DNA from: Pacificibacter marinus
GTDB taxonomy: Bacteria > Pseudomonadota > Alphaproteobacteria > Rhodobacterales > Rhodobacteraceae
Length of the DNA stretch: 62,657 bases
Direction of reading: 5' to 3'
NCBI RefSeq assembly: GCF_018860505.1
Contig: NZ_JAHKPU010000043.1
Coordinates: forward strand, 1-62,657
Position 1 is the first letter of the stretch. Each line of letters begins with the position of its first letter. The notes beneath the pieces were generated by a model that made no database searches, had not been told where the DNA came from, and saw only the letters and a list, made by a program, of their open reading frames with translations. The position numbers and the translations under genes are program-made. Below, one piece after another: positions 53,216 to 62,361 of the stretch.

Positions 53216-55120
53216 TTAGATCTGATTGTTTTCGAATGCCCAAGGGGTTGGGTACTCTCCCAAACAGGTGGCAAGTGCATCCATAGACTTGTCGTCGCGC
53301 GGGCCTATTTGCGCCACCAAGCCCAATTTCTTATCATCAATCACACTGACGACGCGTTGGGGCAAATCCGCTTTTTCCAAGGCTTCATTGAACACACGCG
53401 TGATGGCGCGTTTGCGCAGGTCGGGTTTGAACACTTTGCCAACAGCTGTTTTGGGCAGCTCATCAAGGATCTCGATATACTTCGGAAAGGCAGCGCGTTC
53501 GTGGATATGCGCACGTGCGAAGGTCATGAGTTCATCTGTGGTCACCGTCGCCCCATCGATAAGTTCAACATAGGCACAGGGCAGTTCGCCGGAATAAGCG
53601 CAGGGTTGACCAATCGCGCCAACAAAGGCGACAGCTTCATGACCTGCCAAAGCTTCTTCGATTTCAGCGGGGTCAATATTATGTCCGCCGCGAATGATCA
53701 GGTCTTTGGCGCGTCCTGTGATCCACAGGTAGCCATCCTCGTCAATCCGTCCCAGATCGCCGGTGCGCAGATAGCGGTCATGGTGGAACAGATCATGGTT
53801 CTTATCGGCTTCGGTATAGGTTGACCCTGCAAAAACGCCGGGGCTGTCGATACAAATTTCACCCACCGTGTCGATCGCGCATTCGACGGGACCATCAGCC
53901 GTATGGATCAGGATTTTGACGTTTGTATGTGGAAAAGGAATGCCCACGGAACCGATTTTTTTGATGCCGCCAACAGGATTGCAAGCCACAAGACAGGTGG
54001 CTTCTGTAAGGCCGTATCCTTCGATGATTTCGACGTTTGTTGCCGCCTCGAAGCGCTTGAATAGTTCGATAGGGAGTGGCGATGAGCCAGAAAATGCGGT
54101 TTTTATACTGGAAATATCAGCATCAATCGGCCGTTGCATCAGGGCCGATATCGCAGTGGGCACGGTGATGACAAAGCTGATTTGCCAGCGCTCGATCAAT
54201 TTCCAGAAATTATCAAACACGCCCTCGCCGCGGTACCCCGCAGGTGTTGGAAACACGCCATGTGCGCCAGATGTGATCATCGCCATGATAATCACATGGC
54301 AGGCAAAGACGTGAAACATCGGCAAGGGGCACATGATGTTATCTGTCTCGCAAAACAACAATCGTGAACCAACCCAACCATTGTATAGCATGCCAGAGGT
54401 TTTGTGCTGTGCCACCTTGGGCATACCCGTCGTGCCGCCTGTATGAAAATAGGCGGCAACGCGATCTTCTGGTGTGTCTGTAAAGGTTAGGGTTCTCGGC
54501 TGTTTGGCAAGCTCACGTTTGAAATTCAATACCTTGGCTTGATGCTGTGCTGCACGTGGGTTCTTAGGGCGTATGAGCGGCACGATCCAACTTTTGGGTG
54601 GCGTGAGATATTGCAGCAGATCAATTTCAAGCACAGTTGTTACCGTGGGCGCGTCTTTGACTGCTTCGGCAACCTTTTGTGCTATATCCGTTTTGGGGAA
54701 GGGGCGCAGCGTAACCACCACTTTTGCGCCAGTTTCGCGCAGAATCGATGCGATTTGTGTGGCGTCCAAAAGCGGATTGATAGGATTGACGATGCCCGCC
54801 ACCATGCCGCCTAAAAAGGTCACGGCTGTGTCGTTTGTATTGGGTAGCACATAGGCGATCACATCGGTTTCACCAACACCCAAAGCGCGAAACATATTGG
54901 CGGCTTGGGTGACTTGTGCGTGGATGTCATTCCATGTCAGCGTTTCTGCCTTGTCGGTCGGGCCGGATGTGATTTGATACGAAAAGGCAGGCCGCGTGCC
55001 AAAGGCGTCTTTTGTGCGGGTCAGGCGCTCATAGATGGTGGCGCCGATGTCGCGGTCCTCAAATGCCATCTCGCTGTCGATGACATTGCGTGCCGCCAGA
55101 GATGTAAAATCTGATGCCAT
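53216..55120 (-). CDS. Acyl-CoA synthetase (AMP-binding enzyme)
   Basis: About 634 residues of the adenylate-forming superfamily. The P-loop-like motif AAYFHTGGTTGMPKVAQHK, the motif EIIEGYGLTEATCLV, the hinge YLRTGDLGRIDEDGYLWITG and the C-terminal catalytic Lys in LPKTAVGKVFKPDL are all present. It activates a carboxylic acid, probably a fatty acid, to its CoA ester. The start ATG has GGGAGG upstream. It is divergent from the KAS III-type gene at 55347, across 226 bp, suggesting a shared acyl pathway. Confidence 0.93.
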   Translation of the reverse strand: MASDFTSLAARNVIDSEMAFEDRDIGATIYERLTRTKDAFGTRPAFSYQITSGPTDKAETLTWNDIHAQVTQAANMFRALGVGETDVIAYVLPNTNDTAVTFLGGMVAGIVNPINPLLDATQIASILRETGAKVVVTLRPFPKTDIAQKVAEAVKDAPTVTTVLEIDLLQYLTPPKSWIVPLIRPKNPRAAQHQAKVLNFKRELAKQPRTLTFTDTPEDRVAAYFHTGGTTGMPKVAQHKTSGMLYNGWVGSRLLFCETDNIMCPLPMFHVFACHVIIMAMITSGAHGVFPTPAGYRGEGVFDNFWKLIERWQISFVITVPTAISALMQRPIDADISSIKTAFSGSSPLPIELFKRFEAATNVEIIEGYGLTEATCLVACNPVGGIKKIGSVGIPFPHTNVKILIHTADGPVECAIDTVGEICIDSPGVFAGSTYTEADKNHDLFHHDRYLRTGDLGRIDEDGYLWITGRAKDLIIRGGHNIDPAEIEEALAGHEAVAFVGAIGQPCAYSGELPCAYVELIDGATVTTDELMTFARAHIHERAAFPKYIEILDELPKTAVGKVFKPDLRKRAITRVFNEALEKADLPQRVVSVIDDKKLGLVAQIGPRDDKSMDALATCLGEYPTPWAFENNQI

Positions 55121-55346
55121 GTGTTTTGGTCCTCCCGTAGATGGATCGTGTGCACGGTCCATGTCTCCCTAATCTTATGATGGGGACAAAGACGTGATCG
55201 CACAAGCCCGCGCACGGGCCGTTCTACGCTGCGTTACTCCGGATTGCGCAGAAAGAACGCTGCGTCAAGTCGGTATCGGCCGCTAGACCAATAAGGTCCG
55301 CAGTCTTAGGTTGAAATGTAAATAGAGTTGGTATTCTGGGGGGCCT
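55121..55346. promoter_or_regulatory. Divergent promoter region, acyl-CoA synthetase / KAS III
   Basis: 226 bp between two divergent starts. No clear palindrome was found. Promoters for both directions must lie here. Confidence 0.35.
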
Positions 55347-56465
55347 ATGGGCGATGTCGTAGTCAGCGGAACGGGTGTTTTCACGCCTGCGCAGAGTATT
55401 AGCAATCAAGAACTGGTGGACAGCTTCAACGCTTATGTGGCCCTGTTTAACGCCGAACATGCAGATGACATCGCGGCGGGGATGATCGAGGCAAAAGCGG
55501 ACTCTTCTGTTGATTTTATTTTCAAATCTTCTGGGATCGAGCGCCGTTATGTCATGGAGAAGGCTGGTGTTTTAGATCCTAAACGTATGGGGCCGCGGTT
55601 CGAACCACGCGCAGATGAAGCGCCGTCTATGATGGCTGAAGTCGCATTGGATGCCGCCGAAACTGCGCTGAAACAAGCGGGGCTTGTTGGCTCGGATATC
55701 GATTTAGTGATTTGTGCTGCCTCTAATCACGAACGTGCGTATCCGGCTGTGGCCGTTGAAATTCAGGCCCTTTTAGGGGCAGGAGGCTTTGCTTTCGATA
55801 TGAATGTCGCTTGTTCGTCTGCGACATTTGGCATTCAGGCTGCGACGGATATGATCCGTAGCGGGTCTGTGACGCGCGCGTTGATTGTGTCGCCTGAGAT
55901 TACATCTGGGCACTTGGAATGGCGCGATCGTGATTGTCATTTCATTTTCGGTGATGTGGCGACGGCTGTTGTGCTTGAAGCCGCAGATATTGCTAGATCG
56001 CCAAAGTTTCGCATTTTGTCCACGCGCTGTGCATCACAATTTTCAAACAATATCCGCAATAACAACGGTTTTTTGCGTCGTGCTCATGATCAGCTTGGGG
56101 ATCATCGCGACATGCTGTTTATGCAAAATGGACGCAAGGTGTTCAAAGAGGTTCTGCCCTTAGTCAGCATGCATATCGGGGATCATTTGAACGCCAGTGA
56201 TGTGCAAGCTTCGGATTTGAAAAGGCTTTGGCTGCATCAAGCGAATAAGACGATGAACGATTATATTGGGAAAAAGGTTTTGGGCCGTGTGCCTGATGCC
56301 GTCGAGCAACCCAATGTTTTGCAAGATTACGCCAATACGTCATCCGCGGGCTCGATCATCGCGTTTTCAAAACACTCAGAGGGATTGAGGCAGGGCGACA
56401 AAGGACTGATCTGTTCCTTTGGCGCGGGATATTCCGTTGGATCCGTCTTGGTCGAACAGCTTTGA
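55347..56465 (+). CDS. Beta-ketoacyl-ACP synthase III-like protein
   Basis: 372 residues, thiolase fold. Catalytic Cys156 (NVACSSATFGIQ), His297 (LWLHQANKTMNDY) and Asn330 (YANTSSAGSI) complete the KAS III triad. It is longer than housekeeping FabH (about 320), with an inserted N-terminal stretch (NAYVALFNAEHADDIAAGM, about 28-50). Such long forms prime non-standard acyl chains or transfer acyl groups to other acceptors. Being divergent from an acyl-CoA synthetase supports a specialised acyl primer rather than core lipid synthesis. Confidence 0.88.
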   Translation: MGDVVVSGTGVFTPAQSISNQELVDSFNAYVALFNAEHADDIAAGMIEAKADSSVDFIFKSSGIERRYVMEKAGVLDPKRMGPRFEPRADEAPSMMAEVALDAAETALKQAGLVGSDIDLVICAASNHERAYPAVAVEIQALLGAGGFAFDMNVACSSATFGIQAATDMIRSGSVTRALIVSPEITSGHLEWRDRDCHFIFGDVATAVVLEAADIARSPKFRILSTRCASQFSNNIRNNNGFLRRAHDQLGDHRDMLFMQNGRKVFKEVLPLVSMHIGDHLNASDVQASDLKRLWLHQANKTMNDYIGKKVLGRVPDAVEQPNVLQDYANTSSAGSIIAFSKHSEGLRQGDKGLICSFGAGYSVGSVLVEQL

Positions 56466-56520
56466 ATACGTTGAGGTGCCGCGCCGACGTTACTGCGCCT
56501 AAATGGGACATGAGCATACA

Positions 56521-56547
56521 AAAAAGGCGCCCTAATGGACGCCTTTC
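56521..56547. terminator. Bidirectional terminator between KAS III and BON-LysM genes
   Basis: AAAGGCG (56524-56530) pairs with CGCCTTT (56541-56547); A- and T-runs flank it on both strands, as expected between convergent genes. Confidence 0.7.
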
Positions 56548-56568
56548 GCAAACTGTATAAAGCGATAT

Positions 56569-56997
56569 TTACGCTTCAAGGTCTTGCGGAATGCGCAAGT
56601 TTTGACCTGGGTAGATTTTGTCAGGGTGTGACAGCATAGGCTTGTTGGCGTCAAAGATTTCCATGTAGCGGTTGCCATTGCCAAGCGCGTCTTTGGAAAT
56701 GCCCCAAAGCGTTTCGCCCTTTTTCACTTCGTGGAACACAGGGTCTGCGCCTGCGATGTCATCTTCGACAGAGGCGATACCTTCAACGTTGCCTACTGCC
56801 AAGATGACTTTTTCTTTCATCTCTTGGCTGGCGGTTCCGGCCACTTTGACCTTGTCGCCTTCGACAGACAGTTCCAGAGCTTCGGCTTCTAAGCCAAGCG
56901 CTGCGATTTCAGCCAAAAGATCGTCTGTGTTTGGTTCGGCGTTCTTTTTGCCGAAAACGGATTTTCCTGCACCCTTTACGAAATTCCAGATACCCAT
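56569..56997 (-). CDS. BON-LysM protein (Kbp/YgaU-like)
   Basis: 142 residues: short N-terminal part, a BON domain (about 28-85; EALELSVEGDKVKVAGTAS, then ILAVGNVEGIASVEDDI), and a C-terminal LysM domain (about 90-138; HEVKKGETLWGISKDALGNG, IYPGQNLRIP). No signal peptide. It has the size and order of E. coli Kbp (YgaU), a cytoplasmic K+-binding protein. AAAGGT precedes the ATG. Confidence 0.9.
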   Translation of the reverse strand: MGIWNFVKGAGKSVFGKKNAEPNTDDLLAEIAALGLEAEALELSVEGDKVKVAGTASQEMKEKVILAVGNVEGIASVEDDIAGADPVFHEVKKGETLWGISKDALGNGNRYMEIFDANKPMLSHPDKIYPGQNLRIPQDLEA

Positions 56998-57083
56998 AGT
57001 TTTTCTACCTTTTAGAGTTTTATGTTGTGTTGAGGTTTACCAAAGCGCTTTTACTTGGAGGAAATAAGGGGAGTTGCGTCCCC

Positions 57084-58868
57084 CTATTCCCCTTCGGTGA
57101 ACTGAAGACGCGCCAAACGGGCATAGAGTCCACCGTCGGCAACGAGCGCATCATGGGTGCCTGTCGCGACGATTTTTCCATCTTCGAATACAAAAATACG
57201 GTCTGCCTTTTTGACAGTCGCCAGACGGTGCGCCACGATCAATGTTGTGCGGGTCTTGGCCATGTCTTCCACGGCTTCTTGCACAAGTTTCTCGCTTTCA
57301 GAATCCAATGCAGAGGTAGCTTCGTCCAGCAACAAGATCGGTGCATCACGCAAGATGGCCCGAGCAATGGCGACACGTTGCTTTTGTCCGCCAGACAGCA
57401 TGATCCCACGCTCGCCAACATAGCTGTCATAGCCTTCGGGCAGCTTGGCTAAAAAATCATGTGCGGCTGCGGCTTTGGCGGCTTCAATGACTTGAGCATC
57501 AGTGGCGTCGGGGCGGCCAAACCGAATGTTGTCAACTGCTGAGGCGGCGAAGATCACCGGATCTTGCGGGACGAGAGCGATGTGAGACCGGAACTCGGCG
57601 CGCGCCAGTGTGTCGATGGGACAGCCATCGATAGAAATACGTCCCGATTGCGGATCGTAAAAGCGTTGCAGCAATTGAATGATGGTGGACTTGCCTGCTC
57701 CAGAGGGGCCAACCAAGGCGATGGTTTCGCCAGCTTTCACCGTGAAAGACACGCCATCCAAAGCCGATGTATTGGGGCGAGATGGATAAGAAAATTGCAC
57801 GTTGTCAAACGTAATCTCGCCTTTAACAGGTAAGGCCAGTTGCACGGGTGCATCAGGGTCTTTGACTGGATCTGTCGCGCCTAACAGGTCTATCAAGCGT
57901 TCCGTCGCCCCTGCTGCACGCTGTAGTTCGCTCCATATTTCTGACAAAGCACCTGCTGCCCCTGCCACCATAATGGCGTAGATCACGAATTGTACCAGCT
58001 CACCAATGGACATTCCGCCAGTGCGTACATCGCGCGCGCCGATCCATAAAACCCCAACCACGCCAAAGAAAATCAGTGTGATCACGATCACTGTCATCAC
58101 GGCGCGGGTTTGGATGCGTTTGTGAGCCGAAGCATAGCTTTTGTCGGTGACGTCAGAAAAGCGTTCAGATTGTGCTGTTTCGGCAGTAAATGCCTGAATG
58201 GTTTGCGCAGAGAGCAAAGCCTCTGACGCGCTGCCGGAACTTGAGGCGATCCATTCTTGGTTTTCGCGTGATAATTTGCGCAAGCGGCGACCTAACACAA
58301 CGATAGGTACTATCACGATGGGCACGAGCAACAGAACGAGGCCAGTGAGCTTGCCCGAGGTGAAAAGCATCAATGTCAAGCCACCGAACAAGATCATTGT
58401 GTTGCGTAGGGCGACAGAGACAGAAGAGCTGATGACGGATAACAAGAGGGTGGTATCCGTGGTGATGCGCGACAGGACTTCGCCGGTCATAATCTTTTCG
58501 AAAAAGGTCGGCGACATGCGGATCATGCGGTCAAACACGGCTTTGCGGATGTCAGCCACCACGCGTTCGCCAAGTTTGGTCACCAAATAATAGCGCAGGC
58601 CCGTGCCGATGGCCAAAAGTAAGGCTATGGCTAAAGCGGCAGAAAAATACCCATCCAACAGAACCGCGCTAGAACTTTGAAATCCATCGACAACGCGGCG
58701 GACAGCGAGGGGCAGAATTAAAGAAATACAGGCTGTGACGACTAAGGCTATAAAGGCCATGAGCATCATCATGCGATAGGGTATCAAAAATGGCCAAAGC
58801 TGCGACAAGGCGCCGATTTTTTTTGATTTTTCGCGTTCTGCTGCGTCTTGAAGCGTGCGGTCAGCCAT
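57084..58868 (-). CDS. ABC exporter with fused membrane and ATPase domains
   Basis: 594 residues. Six helices in about 30-315 form an MsbA/multidrug-type half exporter; the ATPase domain has Walker A GPSGAGKST, Q-loop VPQDPVIFA, signature MLSGGQKQRVAIARA, Walker B ILLLDEATSALD and H-loop VAHRLAT. It would act as a homodimer and export lipid or drugs; the cargo is not known. AAGGA precedes the ATG. It is separate from the BON-LysM gene (86 bp), with no obvious partner. Confidence 0.92.
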   Translation of the reverse strand: MADRTLQDAAEREKSKKIGALSQLWPFLIPYRMMMLMAFIALVVTACISLILPLAVRRVVDGFQSSSAVLLDGYFSAALAIALLLAIGTGLRYYLVTKLGERVVADIRKAVFDRMIRMSPTFFEKIMTGEVLSRITTDTTLLLSVISSSVSVALRNTMILFGGLTLMLFTSGKLTGLVLLLVPIVIVPIVVLGRRLRKLSRENQEWIASSSGSASEALLSAQTIQAFTAETAQSERFSDVTDKSYASAHKRIQTRAVMTVIVITLIFFGVVGVLWIGARDVRTGGMSIGELVQFVIYAIMVAGAAGALSEIWSELQRAAGATERLIDLLGATDPVKDPDAPVQLALPVKGEITFDNVQFSYPSRPNTSALDGVSFTVKAGETIALVGPSGAGKSTIIQLLQRFYDPQSGRISIDGCPIDTLARAEFRSHIALVPQDPVIFAASAVDNIRFGRPDATDAQVIEAAKAAAAHDFLAKLPEGYDSYVGERGIMLSGGQKQRVAIARAILRDAPILLLDEATSALDSESEKLVQEAVEDMAKTRTTLIVAHRLATVKKADRIFVFEDGKIVATGTHDALVADGGLYARLARLQFTEGE

Positions 58869-59244
58869 TTGAGGTCCTTCATATCACATGAGCCACACAG
58901 ATACTCATGCAAGAAGCCAAGGGCAACCTTTGAGAGCATCGTTCCTTGGGGCAGTGTGACGCGCCCTTATGTGCTGATTTTATCGAACCGCTTTGGAGGT
59001 GAGGACCGACTTATTATGACAAATTTTCTAACGGGTTGCATTCTAAGGCTTAATATGTTGCTTTGTGCACACGCTCCGCCGCATTGGTTCCGATTTAAGA
59101 ACGCTCAAATTTTTGAGTACAAGGACGTAGCTGCGGAGAAATCGCCCAGCTCGGGGTGGTGACCAGTCGAAGAGACAGAGAACCGATAGGTTCGGAGCGT
59201 GTCTGATTGGCAAACACACGAATTAAAAGCGGGAGCTTCCCACC
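58869..59244. promoter_or_regulatory. Upstream region of proXWV
   Basis: 376 bp between the exporter start and proX. No gene or clear palindrome seen. It must carry the proX promoter; GGGAG precedes the proX ATG. Osmotic control cannot be read from the sequence. Confidence 0.35.
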
Positions 59245-60252
59245 ATGAATGTTAACAAACTTGTCGCCACAAGTGTCTTCGGCCTGATCGCATCAGCGGG
59301 TGCTGCAATGGCCTCTGATTGTGGTTCTATTTCAATCGCCGAAATGAACTGGGCTTCTGCCGAGTTGATGGCCAATGTCGATGCGATTATCTTGGAGGAA
59401 GGCTACGATTGCGATGTCGACCTGATCCCAGGTGCCACGCAAACAACTTTTACGTCCATGAGCGAAAAGGGCCAACCAGATATCGCACCTGAACTTTGGG
59501 TGAATGGTCTCAAAGTTGTTTTGGCCGCAGCCAAAGAAGAGGGCCGTGTGCACACAGCTTTGTCCGGCCCGATCACAGGCCTTGGTGAAGGCTGGTGGGT
59601 GCCTAAGCACTTTATCGAAGAACATCCCGAGCTGAACACAGTTGAAAAAATCATCGAGCACCCTGAGCTTTTCCCTTACGTGGAAGACGAAACCAAAGGG
59701 GCGTTCATGGGCTGTCCATCGGGCTGGAGCTGTCAGTTGTCTAACGACAACATGTTCCGTGCCTTCGACATGGAAGCAAAAGGTTGGGTTAATGTGAACC
59801 CTGGTTCCGCTGCTGGTCTTGACGGTTCTATCGCCAAAGCGGTTGAACGTGATGAAAACTGGTTCGGTTACTACTGGTCACCAACTGCGATCATCGGAAA
59901 ATACGAATTGTTCCCTGTCCCGTTCGAAGCCGAATGGGCCGGAACTGACAACTGGGAAGGCTGTATCGGTCTCGCACCTGATGATTGTGCTGATCCCCAG
60001 AAAACAAGCTGGATTCCATCCGAAGTTGAAACTGTTGTCACAAAGGATTTCAAAGAAAAGGGCGGCGAAGCTCTCGATTATCTCTCAACACGCGTTTGGC
60101 CTGGTGAAGTGATGAACGCCATGTTGGTTTACATGAACGAAAACCAAGCAACTGGTGAAGATGCAGCTTTTGAATTCTTGGAAGCTCACTCTGATATTTG
60201 GGCGCCTTGGGTTTCCGCTGATGTTGCAGAAAAAATCAAATCCGCCCTCTAA
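59245..60252 (+). CDS. proX: Glycine betaine/proline ABC transporter substrate-binding protein
   Basis: 335 residues. Signal peptide 1-23 (ending AGAAMA), then an OpuAC/ProX fold: ISIAEMNWASAELMANVDAI, ITGLGEGWWVPKHFIEEHPE and WFGYYWSPTAIIGKYELFPV supply many Trp and Tyr, as needed for the aromatic box that holds trimethylammonium groups. Three Cys pairs (SDCGS...YDCDV, GCPSGWSC, EGCIGLAPDDC) suggest disulfides. Followed by a terminator-like hairpin and then proW. Confidence 0.9.
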   Translation: MNVNKLVATSVFGLIASAGAAMASDCGSISIAEMNWASAELMANVDAIILEEGYDCDVDLIPGATQTTFTSMSEKGQPDIAPELWVNGLKVVLAAAKEEGRVHTALSGPITGLGEGWWVPKHFIEEHPELNTVEKIIEHPELFPYVEDETKGAFMGCPSGWSCQLSNDNMFRAFDMEAKGWVNVNPGSAAGLDGSIAKAVERDENWFGYYWSPTAIIGKYELFPVPFEAEWAGTDNWEGCIGLAPDDCADPQKTSWIPSEVETVVTKDFKEKGGEALDYLSTRVWPGEVMNAMLVYMNENQATGEDAAFEFLEAHSDIWAPWVSADVAEKIKSAL

Positions 60253-60268
60253 GGCCGTTTGATTGCAT

Positions 60269-60308
60269 GGGGTCCGCGATAGGGTATTGCCCAATTCGCG
60301 GACCCTTT
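60269..60308 (+). terminator. Partial terminator between proX and proW
   Basis: GGTCCGCGA (60271-60279) pairs perfectly with TCGCGGACC (60296-60304) and is followed by CTTTTT. It should make proX messages outnumber proWV messages. Confidence 0.8.
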
Positions 60309-60340
60309 TTATTATTTTCTGCACATATAGGGAGAAGCTC

Positions 60341-61228
60341 ATGAGCTTTTTTACTGAATTTCCGTCGTTAGGTCGACGTGATCTGGCTGATTTCAAACAA
60401 GGGATTGATGAGGGCTTTCGCACGTTCTCGCGTGCATATGGCGAAGACTTAGAAGCATTCTTCAATCCTCTGCTCAAGTTTATGGTATGGTTTGAAAAAC
60501 TTCTGATCAACGCGCCTTGGCCGTTGGTTATTTTATGCGTGGCCTTGCTGACATGGCTTGGGGCGCGCTCTTGGAAAATCACTTTGGGGTCCATTGTATC
60601 GTTCTTGGCCATTGGGTACTTGGATATGTGGGAAGACACGATGGCCACTTTGGCGATCATCTCTGTTGCCACGATCCTGTGTATCTCGATAGGTATCCCG
60701 CTGGGCATTTTGATGGCGCGCTTTAACAGGGCGCAAACCTTCATCACGCCAGTTTTAGATATTATGCAAACCATCCCATCGTTCGTTTACTTGATCCCTG
60801 TGGTGATGCTGCTGGGCATTGGTAAGGTGCCGGGTCTTTTGGCTGTGTGTATCTATGCCTTGCCGCCGATTGTCCGTCTCACCAATTTGGGCATTCGACT
60901 GGTGGATCGTGACGTTATGGAAGCGGCTGATGCCTTTGGGGCTTCGACCAAAGAAAAACTCTTTGGGGTTCAAATTCCTCTGGCATTGCCCAACATCTTT
61001 GCAGGTGTGAATCAAACCATCATGATGGCTTTGTCTATGGTCGTTGTGGCCTCAATGATTGGGGTCAACGGGTTGGGCGTGCCTGTCTTGCGCGCTATCT
61101 CGAACCAATACCTCGCGCTGGGCCTGATGAACGGTCTTGCGATTGTTGTTCTTGCGATCATCTTCGACCGCGTCAGCCAAACCTACGGCAAACGTTTGCA
61201 GGCCTACAGGGAGAACGGACATGGGTAA
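60341..61228 (+). CDS. proW: Glycine betaine/proline ABC transporter permease
   Basis: About 295 residues. A soluble N-terminal stretch (1-65), then six or seven helices; the ATPase-contact loop is DVMEAADAFGASTKEKLFGV. Typical ProW segments follow (MQTIPSFVYLIPVVMLLGIG, MMALSMVVVASMIGVNGLG). Start set at the ATG after AGGGAG; the frame from 60263 begins inside the hairpin. It overlaps proV by eight bases. Confidence 0.93.
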   Translation: MSFFTEFPSLGRRDLADFKQGIDEGFRTFSRAYGEDLEAFFNPLLKFMVWFEKLLINAPWPLVILCVALLTWLGARSWKITLGSIVSFLAIGYLDMWEDTMATLAIISVATILCISIGIPLGILMARFNRAQTFITPVLDIMQTIPSFVYLIPVVMLLGIGKVPGLLAVCIYALPPIVRLTNLGIRLVDRDVMEAADAFGASTKEKLFGVQIPLALPNIFAGVNQTIMMALSMVVVASMIGVNGLGVPVLRAISNQYLALGLMNGLAIVVLAIIFDRVSQTYGKRLQAYRENGHG

Positions 61229-62306
61229 GCACGATATTCTACCTCAAGACGACACCGTAGATGAGCCAAAGGTGAGCATCAAAAACCTGTTCAAGATTTT
61301 TGGTGACGACCCAGAAGCGCAAATGGAAGCCGTGCGTGGCGGCATGGGCAAGCCTGAGTTGATGGACAAAACAGGTCATGCGCTGGGCCTCAACAATATC
61401 AATCTTGACATCCCTGCGCGCAAAATTCAGGTGATCATGGGGCTGTCTGGATCTGGTAAATCCACTTTGATCCGCCACCTCAACCGTTTGATCGAGCCTA
61501 CTGCGGGCGAAATCTGGGTCGATGGCGAAGATGTTCTGGCGATGGATGACAAACAACTGCGCGATCTGCGTCGGTTCAAGATGTCCATGGTGTTCCAAAA
61601 ATTCGGTCTCTTGCCGCACCGCACTGTATTGGACAATGCCAAATACGGTTTGGAAATTCAGGGGGTCTCTGACAAAGAAGCCGGTGAGCGCGCTGTCAAA
61701 TGGTTGGAACGTGTGGGCTTGGCTGGGTTTGAAGATCAATACCCGTCACAGCTTTCAGGTGGTCAACAGCAACGTGTCGGTTTGGCGCGTGCTTTGGCGA
61801 CAGATGCCGAAATCTTGTTGATGGATGAAGCATTCTCTGCGCTCGATCCACTCATTCGCACCGATATGCAGTCTATTCTATTGGAGCTGCAAGAAGAGCT
61901 GCATAAAACCATTATCTTTATCACTCATGATTTGGACGAGGCTTTGAACATCGGGGATAACATCGCAATTTTGCGCGATGGCGAAATCATCCAATCTGGC
62001 GACCCGCAAGATATCGTGATGAACCCAGCCGATGATTACATCACCGACTTCATCCGCGACATCAATCGCGCCAAAGTCGTACGTGTGCGCTCTATCGTCA
62101 AAAAGGGTGCGACGGGAGCAGGAGTGACCATCAAAGGTACGCTGTCGTTGGAAGAAGCCTTACCCAAACTGCATGCCGCCCCTGATGGCTGCTGTCCAGT
62201 GGTGGATAAAAACGGCAAACCTTTGGGGGCCGTGACCCTTGATGGTTTGATCGATGCACTCAAAGCGCCAGAATCCGACGGCGATGATGACGTGCGGTAC
62301 GCGTAA
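61221..62306 (+). CDS. proV: Glycine betaine/proline ABC transporter ATP-binding protein
   Basis: About 361 residues. Walker A GLSGSGKST, Q-loop VFQKFGLLPHRTVL, signature QLSGGQQQRVGLARAL, Walker B ILLMDEAFSALD and H-loop THDLDEALN, then a C-terminal region with one CBS-like repeat (LEEALPKLHAAPDGCCPVVD, GKPLGAVTLDGLIDAL). CBS repeats in this family sense ionic strength. The ATG overlaps the proW gene and has AGGGAG upstream. The frame from 61137 lies inside proW and is not used. Confidence 0.94.
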   Translation: MGKHDILPQDDTVDEPKVSIKNLFKIFGDDPEAQMEAVRGGMGKPELMDKTGHALGLNNINLDIPARKIQVIMGLSGSGKSTLIRHLNRLIEPTAGEIWVDGEDVLAMDDKQLRDLRRFKMSMVFQKFGLLPHRTVLDNAKYGLEIQGVSDKEAGERAVKWLERVGLAGFEDQYPSQLSGGQQQRVGLARALATDAEILLMDEAFSALDPLIRTDMQSILLELQEELHKTIIFITHDLDEALNIGDNIAILRDGEIIQSGDPQDIVMNPADDYITDFIRDINRAKVVRVRSIVKKGATGAGVTIKGTLSLEEALPKLHAAPDGCCPVVDKNGKPLGAVTLDGLIDALKAPESDGDDDVRYA

Positions 62307-62335
62307 GCCGCGCACATATATATGCAAGACGAAGC

Positions 62336-62361
62336 GGGCGGGGGAAACCTCGCCCTTTTTT
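62336..62361 (+). terminator. Strong rho-independent terminator after proV
   Basis: GGGCGGGG and CCTCGCCC form eight pairs (one G-U) around a GAAA tetraloop, followed by six T. The remaining 296 bp to the window end show no gene. Confidence 0.88.

Noticed and set aside
60085-60774. 229-codon minus-strand frame over proX and proW
   Set aside because: Antisense shadow crossing two well-supported genes and a terminator.
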